Shown here: piece by piece, positions 26,280 to 34,599 of the stretch
How the letters are laid out: every line of letters begins with the position of its first letter
Numbering within the stretch: the first letter of the stretch is position 1
Assembly (NCBI RefSeq): GCF_040137905.1
Contig: NZ_JBEFDG010000088.1
Span: 101,028 to 165,027, forward strand
Reading direction: 5' to 3'
Length of the DNA stretch: 64,000 nucleotides
From: Corticimicrobacter sp040137905
Lineage (GTDB): Bacteria; Pseudomonadota; Gammaproteobacteria; Burkholderiales; Burkholderiaceae_B
The notes under the pieces: model-generated
Databases searched by the model: none
What the model saw: only the letters and a program-made list of their open reading frames with translations
What the model was told of the DNA's origin: nothing
Position numbers and translations under genes: made by a program

Positions 26280-27488
26280 CGGCAGTTTCAGGAAAAATGA
26301 ACCGGCCAGCGTCAGCAGGGCGAAAATGGCCCCTGCACTGAACGTGGCCACCGAACCCCAGCTATCCCACAGCAAACCCGCCAGCAGGTTGCCGACCAGT
26401 ACGGCCAGCCCGGTGCTCAGGTTGAACAGCCCGAAAGCCGTGCCGCGCAGGTCGGCGGGGGCCACATCAGCCACCAGCGTCGCCAGCACACCCTGGGAAA
26501 AGCCCATGTGCAGGCCCCACAGGCCCAGGGCCAGCGCCAGCATCACGAGGTTGCCGGGCCAGAGCGCCAGCAGCACATTGGCGGCAGCCAGAAAGACCAG
26601 ACTCAGTGGCAGCATGGCGCGTCGCCCCAGACGATCCGACAGGCGGCCGACAGGATAGGCCACGGCGCTGTAGACCAGGTGCATGCCCAGGATGACCAGC
26701 GGTGCCCAGGTCAGGGCAATGCCGCTTTCGTGGGCGCGCAGCAGCAAAAAGGCTTCGCTGAAGCGGGCCGCGCCCAGCAGGGCAGCCAGGGCGATCAGTG
26801 TCCAGAAGGCCTTTCCGAGCCTGCGCGCGGCATGCCAGTCGATTGGGGGCTTGCCCGGTTTATCCGGCGTGATGCGATCGGGTTCACGTACGCCCAGCAG
26901 CAGAACGCATACCGCCAGCGTCGCCGGAATGACGGCGAGCCAGAACAGCAGGCGGAAGTTGTCCTGGCTGGCGAACAGGACCAGCACGGCAATCAGCGGG
27001 CCAATGACGCCACCCAGGCTGTCCATCGATTTGCGCAGGCCGAAGCAGGCTCCCCGGATGGCAGCAGGCGAGGCATCGGCCAGCAATGCATCACGCGGTG
27101 CGCTGCGGATACCCTTGCCGATGCGATCCAGGAATTTGCCGCAGGCGATGCCGAAGATGCTTTCTGCCAGGGGAAAAAACAGTTTGGACAGGGCGGCCAG
27201 GCCATAGCCGAAGCTGACCAGCCCTTTGCGCGAGCGCCAGCGATCGGACAGGATGCCGGCTCCCAGGCGGACGACCATCGCGATGACCACCGATACGCCT
27301 TCCAGCAGTCCGATCAGGATGGCCGGTGCGCCCATGCTGCCCACCAGGAACAGGGGCAGCATGGTCTGGACCATTTCGCTGGAGATGTCCATGAGCAGGC
27401 TGACCCAGCCCAGCGCCCAGACGGTACGGGGTATGGACGGGCGTTCGGTGTTGGCACTGGTCGGGCGCGAGGGGGACGAAAAGGACAT
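26262..27488 (-). CDS. MFS transporter
   Basis: A 408-residue 12-helix major facilitator. The loop 2-3 motif A is visible as RLGAGILSDRWRSRKGL and its second-half copy as YPVGRLSDRLGRRAML. The stretch SRKGLVSFGYGLAALSKLFF and DRIGKGIRSAPRDALLAD are typical of a widespread MFS subgroup of proteobacteria without known substrate. The start at 27488 (MSFSSPS) has no good ribosome site, so initiation further in, or a leaderless message, remains possible. It is divergent from torR, with about 190 bases between. Confidence 0.82.
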   Translation of the reverse strand: MSFSSPSRPTSANTERPSIPRTVWALGWVSLLMDISSEMVQTMLPLFLVGSMGAPAILIGLLEGVSVVIAMVVRLGAGILSDRWRSRKGLVSFGYGLAALSKLFFPLAESIFGIACGKFLDRIGKGIRSAPRDALLADASPAAIRGACFGLRKSMDSLGGVIGPLIAVLVLFASQDNFRLLFWLAVIPATLAVCVLLLGVREPDRITPDKPGKPPIDWHAARRLGKAFWTLIALAALLGAARFSEAFLLLRAHESGIALTWAPLVILGMHLVYSAVAYPVGRLSDRLGRRAMLPLSLVFLAAANVLLALWPGNLVMLALALGLWGLHMGFSQGVLATLVADVAPADLRGTAFGLFNLSTGLAVLVGNLLAGLLWDSWGSVATFSAGAIFALLTLAGSFFLKLPSHRLA

Positions 27489-27681
27489 GGGTGGATGCGG
27501 GGAAAAAGGGGGGAGGCCGCCTCTGTGGGCATGCCATGTTGCCGTGACTGCCGATTGCAAGATGGATCTTGATGCGCCGCTAGTGTAGCGGTTGAATGGA
27601 AAGATATTGATTTTCCACAATGCTGGAAGGGGAATTCGGCCTAGAATATAAATCTGTCGGACAGCATGCGGAAGCAGGATC

Positions 27682-28431
27682 ATGATTCACTATCCGTCTC
27701 CATCCTCCAGCCAGATGACGGGGGCTGGCACCATCCTGATCGTGGACGACGATCTGGTGATACAGCAGCGCCTGCTGGCCTATTTTTCTCAGGAAGGCTA
27801 TCGCACGTTGCTGGCCGACGAAGGCGAGGCCATGTGGCGCATCCTGCAGGCCGAACCGGTATCCCTGGTGCTGCTCGATATCAACCTGCCCGGTCGCGAT
27901 GGGATTTCGCTGGCTCGTGAATTGCGCGCACAGCATCCCGCCATCGGCATCATCCTGGTGACCGGCCGTACCGACGAGGTCGATACCATCGTCGGGCTGG
28001 AAGTCGGTGCCGACGATTACGTGACCAAGCCTTTCAATCCCCGGGTGCTGCTGGCGCGCGCCAAGAGCCTGTTGCGCCGTGCCTGTGGTCCGTTTGACGC
28101 GGCTGGGGATGCGCCTCGCATCTGCTTTGCCGGCTGGCAGCTCGATATGGTGCGGCGGCGACTCTATGCACACGATGGCAGCGAAGTGACCCTGACGCGT
28201 GGCGAGTTCGATCTGCTCAGTGCACTGGCACAGCATCCGGATGCGGTCATGGATCGCGAACGCCTGACGCGTGTCATCAGCGGCAGCGATTGGCATCCCG
28301 CCGATCGCACGGTGGATGTGCTGATACGCCGCCTGCGTGCCAAGCTCGATACGGCGGATGGGCAAACTTCGCTGATCGCGACAGTACGGGGCGAAGGCTA
28401 CCGGCTGTCTGCCGAGGTCAGGCCCGTCTGA
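27682..28431 (+). CDS. torR: OmpR/PhoB-family response regulator, TorR-like
   Basis: A 249-residue two-domain regulator. The receiver domain (about 15-130) has the acidic pocket DDD at 22-24, the phospho-acceptor Asp66 in LVLLDINLPGRDG and Lys in DDYVTKPFNPRVLL. The C-terminal winged helix includes VTLTRGEFDLLSALAQHP and RTVDVLIRRLRAKLD. Naming it TorR rests on the neighbours: a TorS-type kinase (convergent, 34-base overlap at the 3' ends), torT and a TorA-like reductase. It should activate the reductase gene when TMAO is sensed. The N-terminal ten residues are extra; Met12 is an alternative start. Confidence 0.85.
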   Translation: MIHYPSPSSSQMTGAGTILIVDDDLVIQQRLLAYFSQEGYRTLLADEGEAMWRILQAEPVSLVLLDINLPGRDGISLARELRAQHPAIGIILVTGRTDEVDTIVGLEVGADDYVTKPFNPRVLLARAKSLLRRACGPFDAAGDAPRICFAGWQLDMVRRRLYAHDGSEVTLTRGEFDLLSALAQHPDAVMDRERLTRVISGSDWHPADRTVDVLIRRLRAKLDTADGQTSLIATVRGEGYRLSAEVRPV

Positions 28432-31310
28432 AGGCAGGCCTGATGCAGCGCCCGTCGGGCCTGCTGCATGGCGACCAGCAAGGTATGTACTGCAGTTGGC
28501 CAGTCCTGCGGTAGCAGGGCAGGCGGTTTCTGTTCGGTAAGCATGTTTTCTACCTGACGCGCATGGCGGGCAAGCTGCGCCAGTCCCAGGTTGCCGGCTG
28601 CGCTGCGCAGGCGATGGGCCAGTCGTGCACAGGCTGCAGGGTCCGTTGCGGCCAGAGCCTGTTCCAGGCTGGCGTGTAATTCACTGTCCTGCCGCTGGTA
28701 GGCAGCGACGATGGCCTGGACGGCAGCGGGACCGAGCAGGCTGCATTCTTCGGCAAGGAAAGCGCCGGGATCATCCTGTTTAGCCAGCGCTTCGATCAAT
28801 GCCATCAATTGTCGGCGTTCAAAGGGTTTGGCCAGATAGGCATCGGCACCGGTCTGCAGCCACGCTGTACCGCCGTCCTGGCTGGCATGCGCGGACATCA
28901 GCGCTACGGGCAGGTTTTTCTGGCCGGGCAGGGTGCGCAGCCGATGCATCAACGTGTTGCCCTGGGTGTCGGGCAGATGGATATCGATCAATGCCATGTC
29001 CACGGGATGTGTGGAAAATGTCGCCAGCGCTTCGCCACCCGTGGCCGCAGCGGTGACCTGATGCCCCTGTCTGGACAGCATGTGTTGCAGCACCATGCGC
29101 GTGACGGCATCGTCTTCGACGACCAGGATACGGAGGGGCTCCGTCGCGGCACCAACGGCGGGCAAAGTGGATTCGGCCGTTTCTGCCTGGATCGCCATAC
29201 CGGCCTCGAAATCCAGCAGGAACGTGACACAGGTGCCATGGCCTGGTTGGCTCTCGATCGAGATCTGACCGCCCATGGCTTGGACCAGACGGCGGCAGAT
29301 CGACAGACCCAGGCCGGTACCGCCCTGGCGCTCGGGCAGATGGGCATGCGCCTGCACGAAGGGTTCGAATACACTTTCAATCTGTTCGGCAGGAATGCCG
29401 ATGCCGCTGTCGCTGACCTGGAATTGCAGATGCTCGCGCTGTGAGCAGTCGGTGTCGGGTTGGCGACAGACGCTGATCTCGACGGCGCCTTCCTGGGTGA
29501 ACTTGATGGCATTGCCCACCAGATTGAGCAGGACCTGGCTCAGCTTGCGGCGGTCGCCGTGCAACATGGGCCGGATATCGGCGGCGATATCCAGGGTCAG
29601 GGCCAGTCCCTGATTGCGTGCACGGCTGCCCTGCACGGCAAAGACATCGTCGATGCAGCGCCGCAGCGCAAAGGTTTCGGCATGCATGGCAGGGCGGCCG
29701 ATGTCGAGCTGGGCGTACAGCAGCATGTCTTCCAGGGTATCCAGCAGCAGGGTAGCCGAGGTGCGTATCTGCCCTGCATATTGGGCCTGGGTCGTGGCAA
29801 GCGGCGTGTCCTGCAGCAGTTCCAGCGTGCCGAGAATGCCGCTCATGGGGGTGCGCAGTTCATGGCTGATGGTGCCGAGAAAGGCCGTCTTGGCGCGGCT
29901 GGCCTGTTCGGCCTGGATACGCGCCTGCCTGTGCTCTGCCGTTTCGTGCGCCAGGGCGAGATTGCTGGCGCGCAGCTCGGCCGTGCGTTCGCCGACCTGG
30001 CGTTCGAGCGTGGCGCGTTCGTGGCGCAGTTCAGTGGCCAGTTGATCCCGCTCGATCACCTTGTCACGCAGGGTGGACAGCGCCTGGGCCAGTTGTGCCA
30101 GGGCATCGTTGCCTTCGTGAGGGATGGGGGCCGAGTGCTGGCCATGTGCCAGGGCCAGCGTGGCGCTTTCGAGTTCGCGCAGGCGGGCGAAGGTGCGCTG
30201 CCGGCGTACCGCGTAGAGGCCGCCAATAGTCAACAACAGCAGGCAGGCAGCGGTGATGGCGAAGGCGGTCATGCCGGTGGCAGCGGCCTGGCGCGCCGAG
30301 TTGCCTGCGGCGATGGCCATTTCGCTGCCATGTTGCAGCAGGCGTCCGGCCAGATGATCCAGCCTGCCGGTCTGGGCGAGCATCTCCTGCTGCAGGGTGT
30401 CGGTCTGCCGGCGCAGGTCCAGTTCGCGGCGCATCAGTACGTACAGGCCGGTCGGGCCGGCGGCATCCTGGAGCGCGGTGGACAGACGGCCTGCCTGTGT
30501 ATGGTCGGATGGATCGGCAATGTTTCGCTGGCGCTTGCGCAGCAAGGCCAGGCTGGCCGTGAAAGCCTGTCGGGATGTCTCCAGCGCCGTCTCGCTGTCG
30601 AGGCCTTCCACCTGTTCCAGCAGGGGAACAAGGCGATGGATGGCGAGTTGCATTTCCTGCATGCGCTCGAGCCGGTCCAGGTCGATGTCGATGATATGGT
30701 CGTACAGGTCGGCGACATTGCCGACCGGCGCGGGGCCGCCGTCGGCATGTTGCTGCAGGCCGGCCAGGATGGAGACCATGATGGCGACGGCGTTGTCGGT
30801 CTGGGCTCCGGCCAGCAGCCCCAGTTCCTGCAGCCGGGCCTGCACGCGTGCGCTGTGCTGCTGGCGCTCGGCGCGCAGCTCCAGCCTCTGGCTGACGACC
30901 CGGTGCATCTCCTGGCTGGCATGGGCCAGTGCGGCATAGGTCTGCTGCAACTCCGTCGCCAGGGTGCTGGCGATGTCGGCGGCATCCAGTGCTTCGATGC
31001 TGTTGCGCATTTGCGCCAGTTCGGTGGTGATGGCCGTATCGAGACGGGTGATTTCCTCGGCCGAACCGGCACGGGCAAGTTGTGGAGCCATCACGGCCAG
31101 GCGTGTGCTGCCCCGTACCAGTTCATGCAGGGCCAGGGTATCCGGCAGCACACGCTCGACGATGGCCTGCTGGCTGTTGACGACCCGCTGGAAACTGTTC
31201 CAGCCGATGAGCGCGACCAGTATCGTGCAGAGTGCGCTGGCGGCCAGGCCCAGGGCCAGCTTGCCGGGCAGGCTGCGATAGCGTTGCAGGAAAATCGGGC
31301 GTAGCGGCAT
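28398..31310 (-). CDS. torS: Hybrid sensor histidine kinase, TorS-like
   Basis: A 970-residue membrane phosphorelay kinase. One helix near residues 17-37, a large periplasmic sensor domain of helices, a second helix (TAFAITAACLLLLTIGGLY), a HAMP region, HisKA with His483 in GTISHELRTPMSGILG, HATPase_c (LNLVGNAIKFTQEG, DSGIGIP, GGTGLGLSI), a receiver domain (VVEDDAVTRMVL, MALIDIHLPDTQG) and a C-terminal Hpt domain (RLAHRLRSAAGNLGLAQLA). This H-D-H order equals E. coli TorS (914 residues). It should sense TMAO with TorT and pass phosphate to TorR. The gene is divergent from torT with about 50 bases between, so the two promoters overlap. Confidence 0.9.
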   Translation of the reverse strand: MPLRPIFLQRYRSLPGKLALGLAASALCTILVALIGWNSFQRVVNSQQAIVERVLPDTLALHELVRGSTRLAVMAPQLARAGSAEEITRLDTAITTELAQMRNSIEALDAADIASTLATELQQTYAALAHASQEMHRVVSQRLELRAERQQHSARVQARLQELGLLAGAQTDNAVAIMVSILAGLQQHADGGPAPVGNVADLYDHIIDIDLDRLERMQEMQLAIHRLVPLLEQVEGLDSETALETSRQAFTASLALLRKRQRNIADPSDHTQAGRLSTALQDAAGPTGLYVLMRRELDLRRQTDTLQQEMLAQTGRLDHLAGRLLQHGSEMAIAAGNSARQAAATGMTAFAITAACLLLLTIGGLYAVRRQRTFARLRELESATLALAHGQHSAPIPHEGNDALAQLAQALSTLRDKVIERDQLATELRHERATLERQVGERTAELRASNLALAHETAEHRQARIQAEQASRAKTAFLGTISHELRTPMSGILGTLELLQDTPLATTQAQYAGQIRTSATLLLDTLEDMLLYAQLDIGRPAMHAETFALRRCIDDVFAVQGSRARNQGLALTLDIAADIRPMLHGDRRKLSQVLLNLVGNAIKFTQEGAVEISVCRQPDTDCSQREHLQFQVSDSGIGIPAEQIESVFEPFVQAHAHLPERQGGTGLGLSICRRLVQAMGGQISIESQPGHGTCVTFLLDFEAGMAIQAETAESTLPAVGAATEPLRILVVEDDAVTRMVLQHMLSRQGHQVTAAATGGEALATFSTHPVDMALIDIHLPDTQGNTLMHRLRTLPGQKNLPVALMSAHASQDGGTAWLQTGADAYLAKPFERRQLMALIEALAKQDDPGAFLAEECSLLGPAAVQAIVAAYQRQDSELHASLEQALAATDPAACARLAHRLRSAAGNLGLAQLARHARQVENMLTEQKPPALLPQDWPTAVHTLLVAMQQARRALHQACLQTGLTSADSR

Positions 31311-31361
31311 GGATGAGGGCGTCTGGCCGTTGATGCGGTCGACGCGGTATGCTTGGCGACC

Positions 31362-32540
31362 ATGAAACACAAAGACACGATGCGCACATTCTACCCGCGT
31401 GCATGGCGGCAGTACCTGGCATGGCCGGGCCAGCGATCACTGCGGCGAGGCCGACAGGGGTTGCTGGCAGCGCTGGTGGCATGCTGCGGCGGCATGTTGG
31501 CCCCCTGGGCTGTGGCGCTGGCGGCGGATACGGAGCAGGCAGAGGCGTGGCCGCTCAGGCGCTGGCAGGGACCGGAGCGCGACACGTCACCCGTGTTGCC
31601 GCAACGCCAGCCGGCCAGCCGGCCATGGCAGATCTGTGCCATCTATCCGCATCTCAAGGATGGCTACTGGCTGGCCGTCAATTACGGCATGATGGAGGAA
31701 GCGGCCCGGCTCGGTGTGGGGATTTCGGTGGCTGGTGCCGGTGGCTACAACGACCTGGCCATGCAGCGCCGCCAGGTAGAGGCCTGCGCGGCAGATTCGC
31801 AGATCGATGGCATGTTGCTTGGCACAGTGTCCTACGATGGGTTGGGCGATCTGTTGACATCTTATGCGGCCGCGCATCCTGTGGTGGCGCTGGTCAACGA
31901 TGTCGGTGGGCAGGCTGTGCAGGGCCGGGTCGGCGTGCCGTGGTACGAGCTTGGCCGCGAAACCGGCCAGTGGCTGGCGCGGCGCCACCCTGCCGGCAGC
32001 GGCCCGGTGACGGTCGCCTGGTTTTTGGGGCCGCGCGATGCCGGCTGGGTTCTGTTCCTGGATGCGGGTTTTCGGGATGCCATTGCCGGCAGTGATGTGA
32101 CACTGGCCACTGTGCAGTGGGGCGATACCGGCCGTTCCGTGCAGCGGCAACTGGTCGAGGACGCACTGGATACCCATCCCGATCTGCGTTATCTGGTCGG
32201 CAACGCCGTCATGGCCGAAGTGGCCGTCAGTGAGTTGCATCATCGCGGCTGGCAGGATCGCGTTGGCATCGTCTCTGCGTATATGACGCCCGGGGTCTAT
32301 CGCAGCCTGGCGCGAGGCAGCATCCTGGCGGCCGCCACGGATTTCCCGGTGTTGCAGGGCCGGCTGGCCGTGCAACAGATCCTGGCGCGGCTCGAAGGCC
32401 GCCCGGCCGAACCTTATGTGGGGCCGGATGTGGCACTGCTGGAGCGAGACCAGATACAGCGTTTTCCTGCCCAGTGGACGGTGCCGCCTGCAGGATTCAA
32501 CCCGGTTTTTCAGGTCGAGCCGATGTCAGGGCCGCAATGA
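31362..32540 (+). CDS. torT: TMAO-sensing periplasmic binding protein TorT
   Basis: A 392-residue periplasmic type I binding protein. A long basic N-terminus (RRGRQGLLAALVACC) leads a signal peptide to about VALAADT. The mature part has the TorT pattern WQICAIYPHLKDGYWLAVNY, GAGGYNDLAMQRRQVEAC, IDGMLLGTVSYDGL and YLVGNAVMAEVAVSELHHRG. TorT binds TMAO and docks on the TorS sensor domain. It lies next to torS, as expected. The start is uncertain: 31362 and 31380 are both possible and neither has a clear ribosome site. Its TGA overlaps the next gene's ATG by four bases. Confidence 0.87.
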   Translation: MKHKDTMRTFYPRAWRQYLAWPGQRSLRRGRQGLLAALVACCGGMLAPWAVALAADTEQAEAWPLRRWQGPERDTSPVLPQRQPASRPWQICAIYPHLKDGYWLAVNYGMMEEAARLGVGISVAGAGGYNDLAMQRRQVEACAADSQIDGMLLGTVSYDGLGDLLTSYAAAHPVVALVNDVGGQAVQGRVGVPWYELGRETGQWLARRHPAGSGPVTVAWFLGPRDAGWVLFLDAGFRDAIAGSDVTLATVQWGDTGRSVQRQLVEDALDTHPDLRYLVGNAVMAEVAVSELHHRGWQDRVGIVSAYMTPGVYRSLARGSILAAATDFPVLQGRLAVQQILARLEGRPAEPYVGPDVALLERDQIQRFPAQWTVPPAGFNPVFQVEPMSGPQ

Positions 32541-33715
32541 TGGATACAGGAAGTATGCAAGACTTGAATGTACAGAAACTCGATCACGCTTTTGTTGAAC
32601 GCTTTGAGACTGATGCGTCTCTGAGGGCACAAGCCAGGGCCAGTGTGGTGAGCTGGCGCTGGGCGACGGAATCCATGGGGGTCGATATTCCATTCAGCCA
32701 GGCGCTTTATGGCGGGCCGCGTGCGCGCTGGCTACGTAATGAATCGGCCGATCCAGACAACCATGTGCATCATGGCCTGGATGCTGCGGGCCGCATCGTT
32801 CTGGAGTGCGAACGCAATCGAGCAGAAACGGTCTGGTTGTATGGGGAAAACAGCAGGACGGGGGTGTCGTGGTATCTCGGGGATGATTCCAGCAGTCTCA
32901 AGACCATCGATCTGTATCAATACCAGGATCAGCGCCTGATCTCAGCACAGGCCCATGTGTCGGGACGGCATACGTTGCGCAAGACATTCACCTGGCAGGA
33001 TGGCCTGCTGGTGAAGTCTTTCTGCCAGACCGAGCCGGAGGCGGGCGAGCCATGGTGTTGCCAGCATCTTTTCATTCACGACCCGCATCGCGAACTGGAA
33101 CGTATCGTACTGCAGTACACCGATGCTGACGGTGTGCCATCAGGGCAGGAGCGTCTGGAATATCTACGTCTGCCCAAGGGAGAGACGCTGGCAACGGTAG
33201 AGAAAAGGGTGGAAGCGCATTTTCTGGATGCCCTGCCCAGGGCGCTGGCTGCAGTGCCGCGTGACCAGCCCTTGTATTGCCTGTTGCTGTGCTACACCGC
33301 CGAGGATATGGCTTCGGCCTGGCCACCATTTCTCGTGTGGGGACAGGATGCCTACCGCCAGCAGATCGCTGCACAGGGCGAGGATATTTCGTACTACCTG
33401 TGGGCACCCGATGAAATACGCGAGCAGCAGGGGCGAGCGTACGAATATTGGTTCGATGCGCCGGAATTGAAAAATGCCTGCCTGCTGCATGCGCAACTGA
33501 TGGGCATGAAGCAGAACCACGCATCGGCGACCAGGGTGTTGAAAAGACTCATGCCGGCCGTGGCCCGCATGGTGGCAGAGGCAGGCTTGCCCGTCACGGC
33601 AGATTTTGTGGTGAGCTATGCGGATAATTCAGGCTATGTCGATCCGCTCAAGGCCATCAAGGCGGGTGTTTCGCCTGAGCACTGGACGGCATTGAAGAAG
33701 CAGAAATTTGTTTAA
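32537..33715 (+). CDS. Hypothetical protein of unknown function, coupled to torT
   Basis: A 392-residue protein I do not recognise. No signal peptide or membrane segment is seen. The N-terminal two thirds are rich in beta-strand patterns (FTWQDGLLVKSFCQTE; ERIVLQYTDADG), reminiscent of proteins that read or reshape ligands, and the C-terminal 90 residues look helical (LKRLMPAVARMVAEAG). The ATG at 32537 overlaps the torT stop as ATGA; a second Met is at 32540 and another at 32555. Base composition is lower in GC than torT. Nothing known in TMAO metabolism has this form; it may be an inserted accessory or immunity-like gene that now reads from the torT transcript. Confidence 0.7.
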   Translation: MMDTGSMQDLNVQKLDHAFVERFETDASLRAQARASVVSWRWATESMGVDIPFSQALYGGPRARWLRNESADPDNHVHHGLDAAGRIVLECERNRAETVWLYGENSRTGVSWYLGDDSSSLKTIDLYQYQDQRLISAQAHVSGRHTLRKTFTWQDGLLVKSFCQTEPEAGEPWCCQHLFIHDPHRELERIVLQYTDADGVPSGQERLEYLRLPKGETLATVEKRVEAHFLDALPRALAAVPRDQPLYCLLLCYTAEDMASAWPPFLVWGQDAYRQQIAAQGEDISYYLWAPDEIREQQGRAYEYWFDAPELKNACLLHAQLMGMKQNHASATRVLKRLMPAVARMVAEAGLPVTADFVVSYADNSGYVDPLKAIKAGVSPEHWTALKKQKFV

Positions 33716-33724
33716 CGGGGGGTG

Positions 33725-34027
33725 CTAGGCCGGTTTATGGATCGGTTGCACTGCCAATCGCAGGCCCATTGCCTTGAGAATGGAAGACAGGCTACTTAAG
33801 GCCGGATTGCCATGTGGAGACAAGGTTCGATATAGCTGCGTCGGATTCAGTTGGGCCTGCTCGGCGATTGCCTTGACGCCACCAAAAGCCAATGTAAGCT
33901 GACGCAGCAATATCAGCAATTCGGCCTGATCGCCATCTTCCAGAATACTGTTGATCAGATCCAGCGCCAGAGCTGGATCGTTGCGATAAAGCTCAGCCAT
34001 CGCCTCATCATGTCCTCTGCTTTTCAT
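33725..34027 (-). CDS. Antitoxin of a type II TA pair (HI1420/HigA-like, XRE HTH)
   Basis: A 100-residue protein with a C-terminal helix-turn-helix: FGGVKAIAEQAQLNPTQLYR followed by LSSLSSILKAMGLRLAVQP. The N-terminal half (AMAELYRNDPALALDLINSI) is the toxin-binding part in this addiction-module antidote family. It is coded after the toxin and overlaps it by 20 bases, the reversed order typical of HigBA and HI1419/HI1420 modules. It should neutralise the toxin and repress the shared promoter. Confidence 0.85.
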   Translation of the reverse strand: MKSRGHDEAMAELYRNDPALALDLINSILEDGDQAELLILLRQLTLAFGGVKAIAEQAQLNPTQLYRTLSPHGNPALSSLSSILKAMGLRLAVQPIHKPA

Positions 34028-34358
34028 CCTCGTTTCTCCTTTTCCAGTCCTGCCAATAACTTACGGCTTTGATAATGTCGGCATGCTGCATGCGTTTATC
34101 CCCTCTGCAGAGCAGCAATACGATGCATGGCCCGGATTGGCCGTAATACACCCTGTATCCTGGCCCGACATCAATACGCAACTCCCAGACACCATCACGG
34201 CAGAATTTGTGGTCACCGAAGTTGCCTTGTTCTATCCGGTTTGTGCGTCGGATAATGGCTACCTTTGCCCGGCGATCACGCAAATGTTCAAGCCACTGTA
34301 GATAAGGTGCCTCTTGCTCCGGCTCGGTCAGATAGTGTTCGATCGTGTGTGGCTTCAT
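34008..34358 (-). CDS. Toxin of a type II TA pair (RelE/HigB-like, HI1419 family)
   Basis: A 116-residue RelE-superfamily toxin, expected to cleave mRNA on the ribosome. Family sequence: YLQWLEHLRDRRAKVAIIRR, QGNFGDHKFCRDGVWELRID, GPGYRVYYGQ and IVLLLCRGDKRMQ. The basic residues in the VWELRID...GYRVYY strands form the usual active surface. The gene comes first in the pair, preceded immediately by a perfect palindrome at 34360-34375. Low GC relative to the neighbours supports acquisition by transfer. Confidence 0.88.
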   Translation of the reverse strand: MKPHTIEHYLTEPEQEAPYLQWLEHLRDRRAKVAIIRRTNRIEQGNFGDHKFCRDGVWELRIDVGPGYRVYYGQSGPCIVLLLCRGDKRMQHADIIKAVSYWQDWKRRNEDEKQRT

Positions 34359-34359
34359 T

Positions 34360-34375
34360 TTCGTTTATAAACGAA
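34360..34375. promoter_or_regulatory. Perfect 16-bp palindrome, likely HigBA operator
   Basis: TTCGTTTATAAACGAA is fully self-complementary and ends two bases before the toxin start. An antitoxin dimer bound here would cover the promoter and ribosome site, giving tight autoregulation. Confidence 0.7.
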
Positions 34376-34599
34376 TTTTGATCAATGGATTTGATTGTGT
34401 ATTGCGTTAAAGACTTATCGAGATGGTGTCAGGAGATAAGAGGGGCCATGGCCTTGTGTGCTGTTTAAGTCCATGGGTTTGTTAACCCCATTAACTATCC
34501 CGCAGGATCGGTTTGCATTTCTCGGGCCAGGGTTAACGGTGGCTGCGCACAATGAGAGCAACGGGTCAGGGGACCCATGCTTTGCAGAAGGAGTGCGCC

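Noticed and set aside
29460..31304. 614-residue plus-strand frame opposite torS
   Set aside because: The minus strand shows the complete kinase phosphorelay domains; the plus frame shows none.
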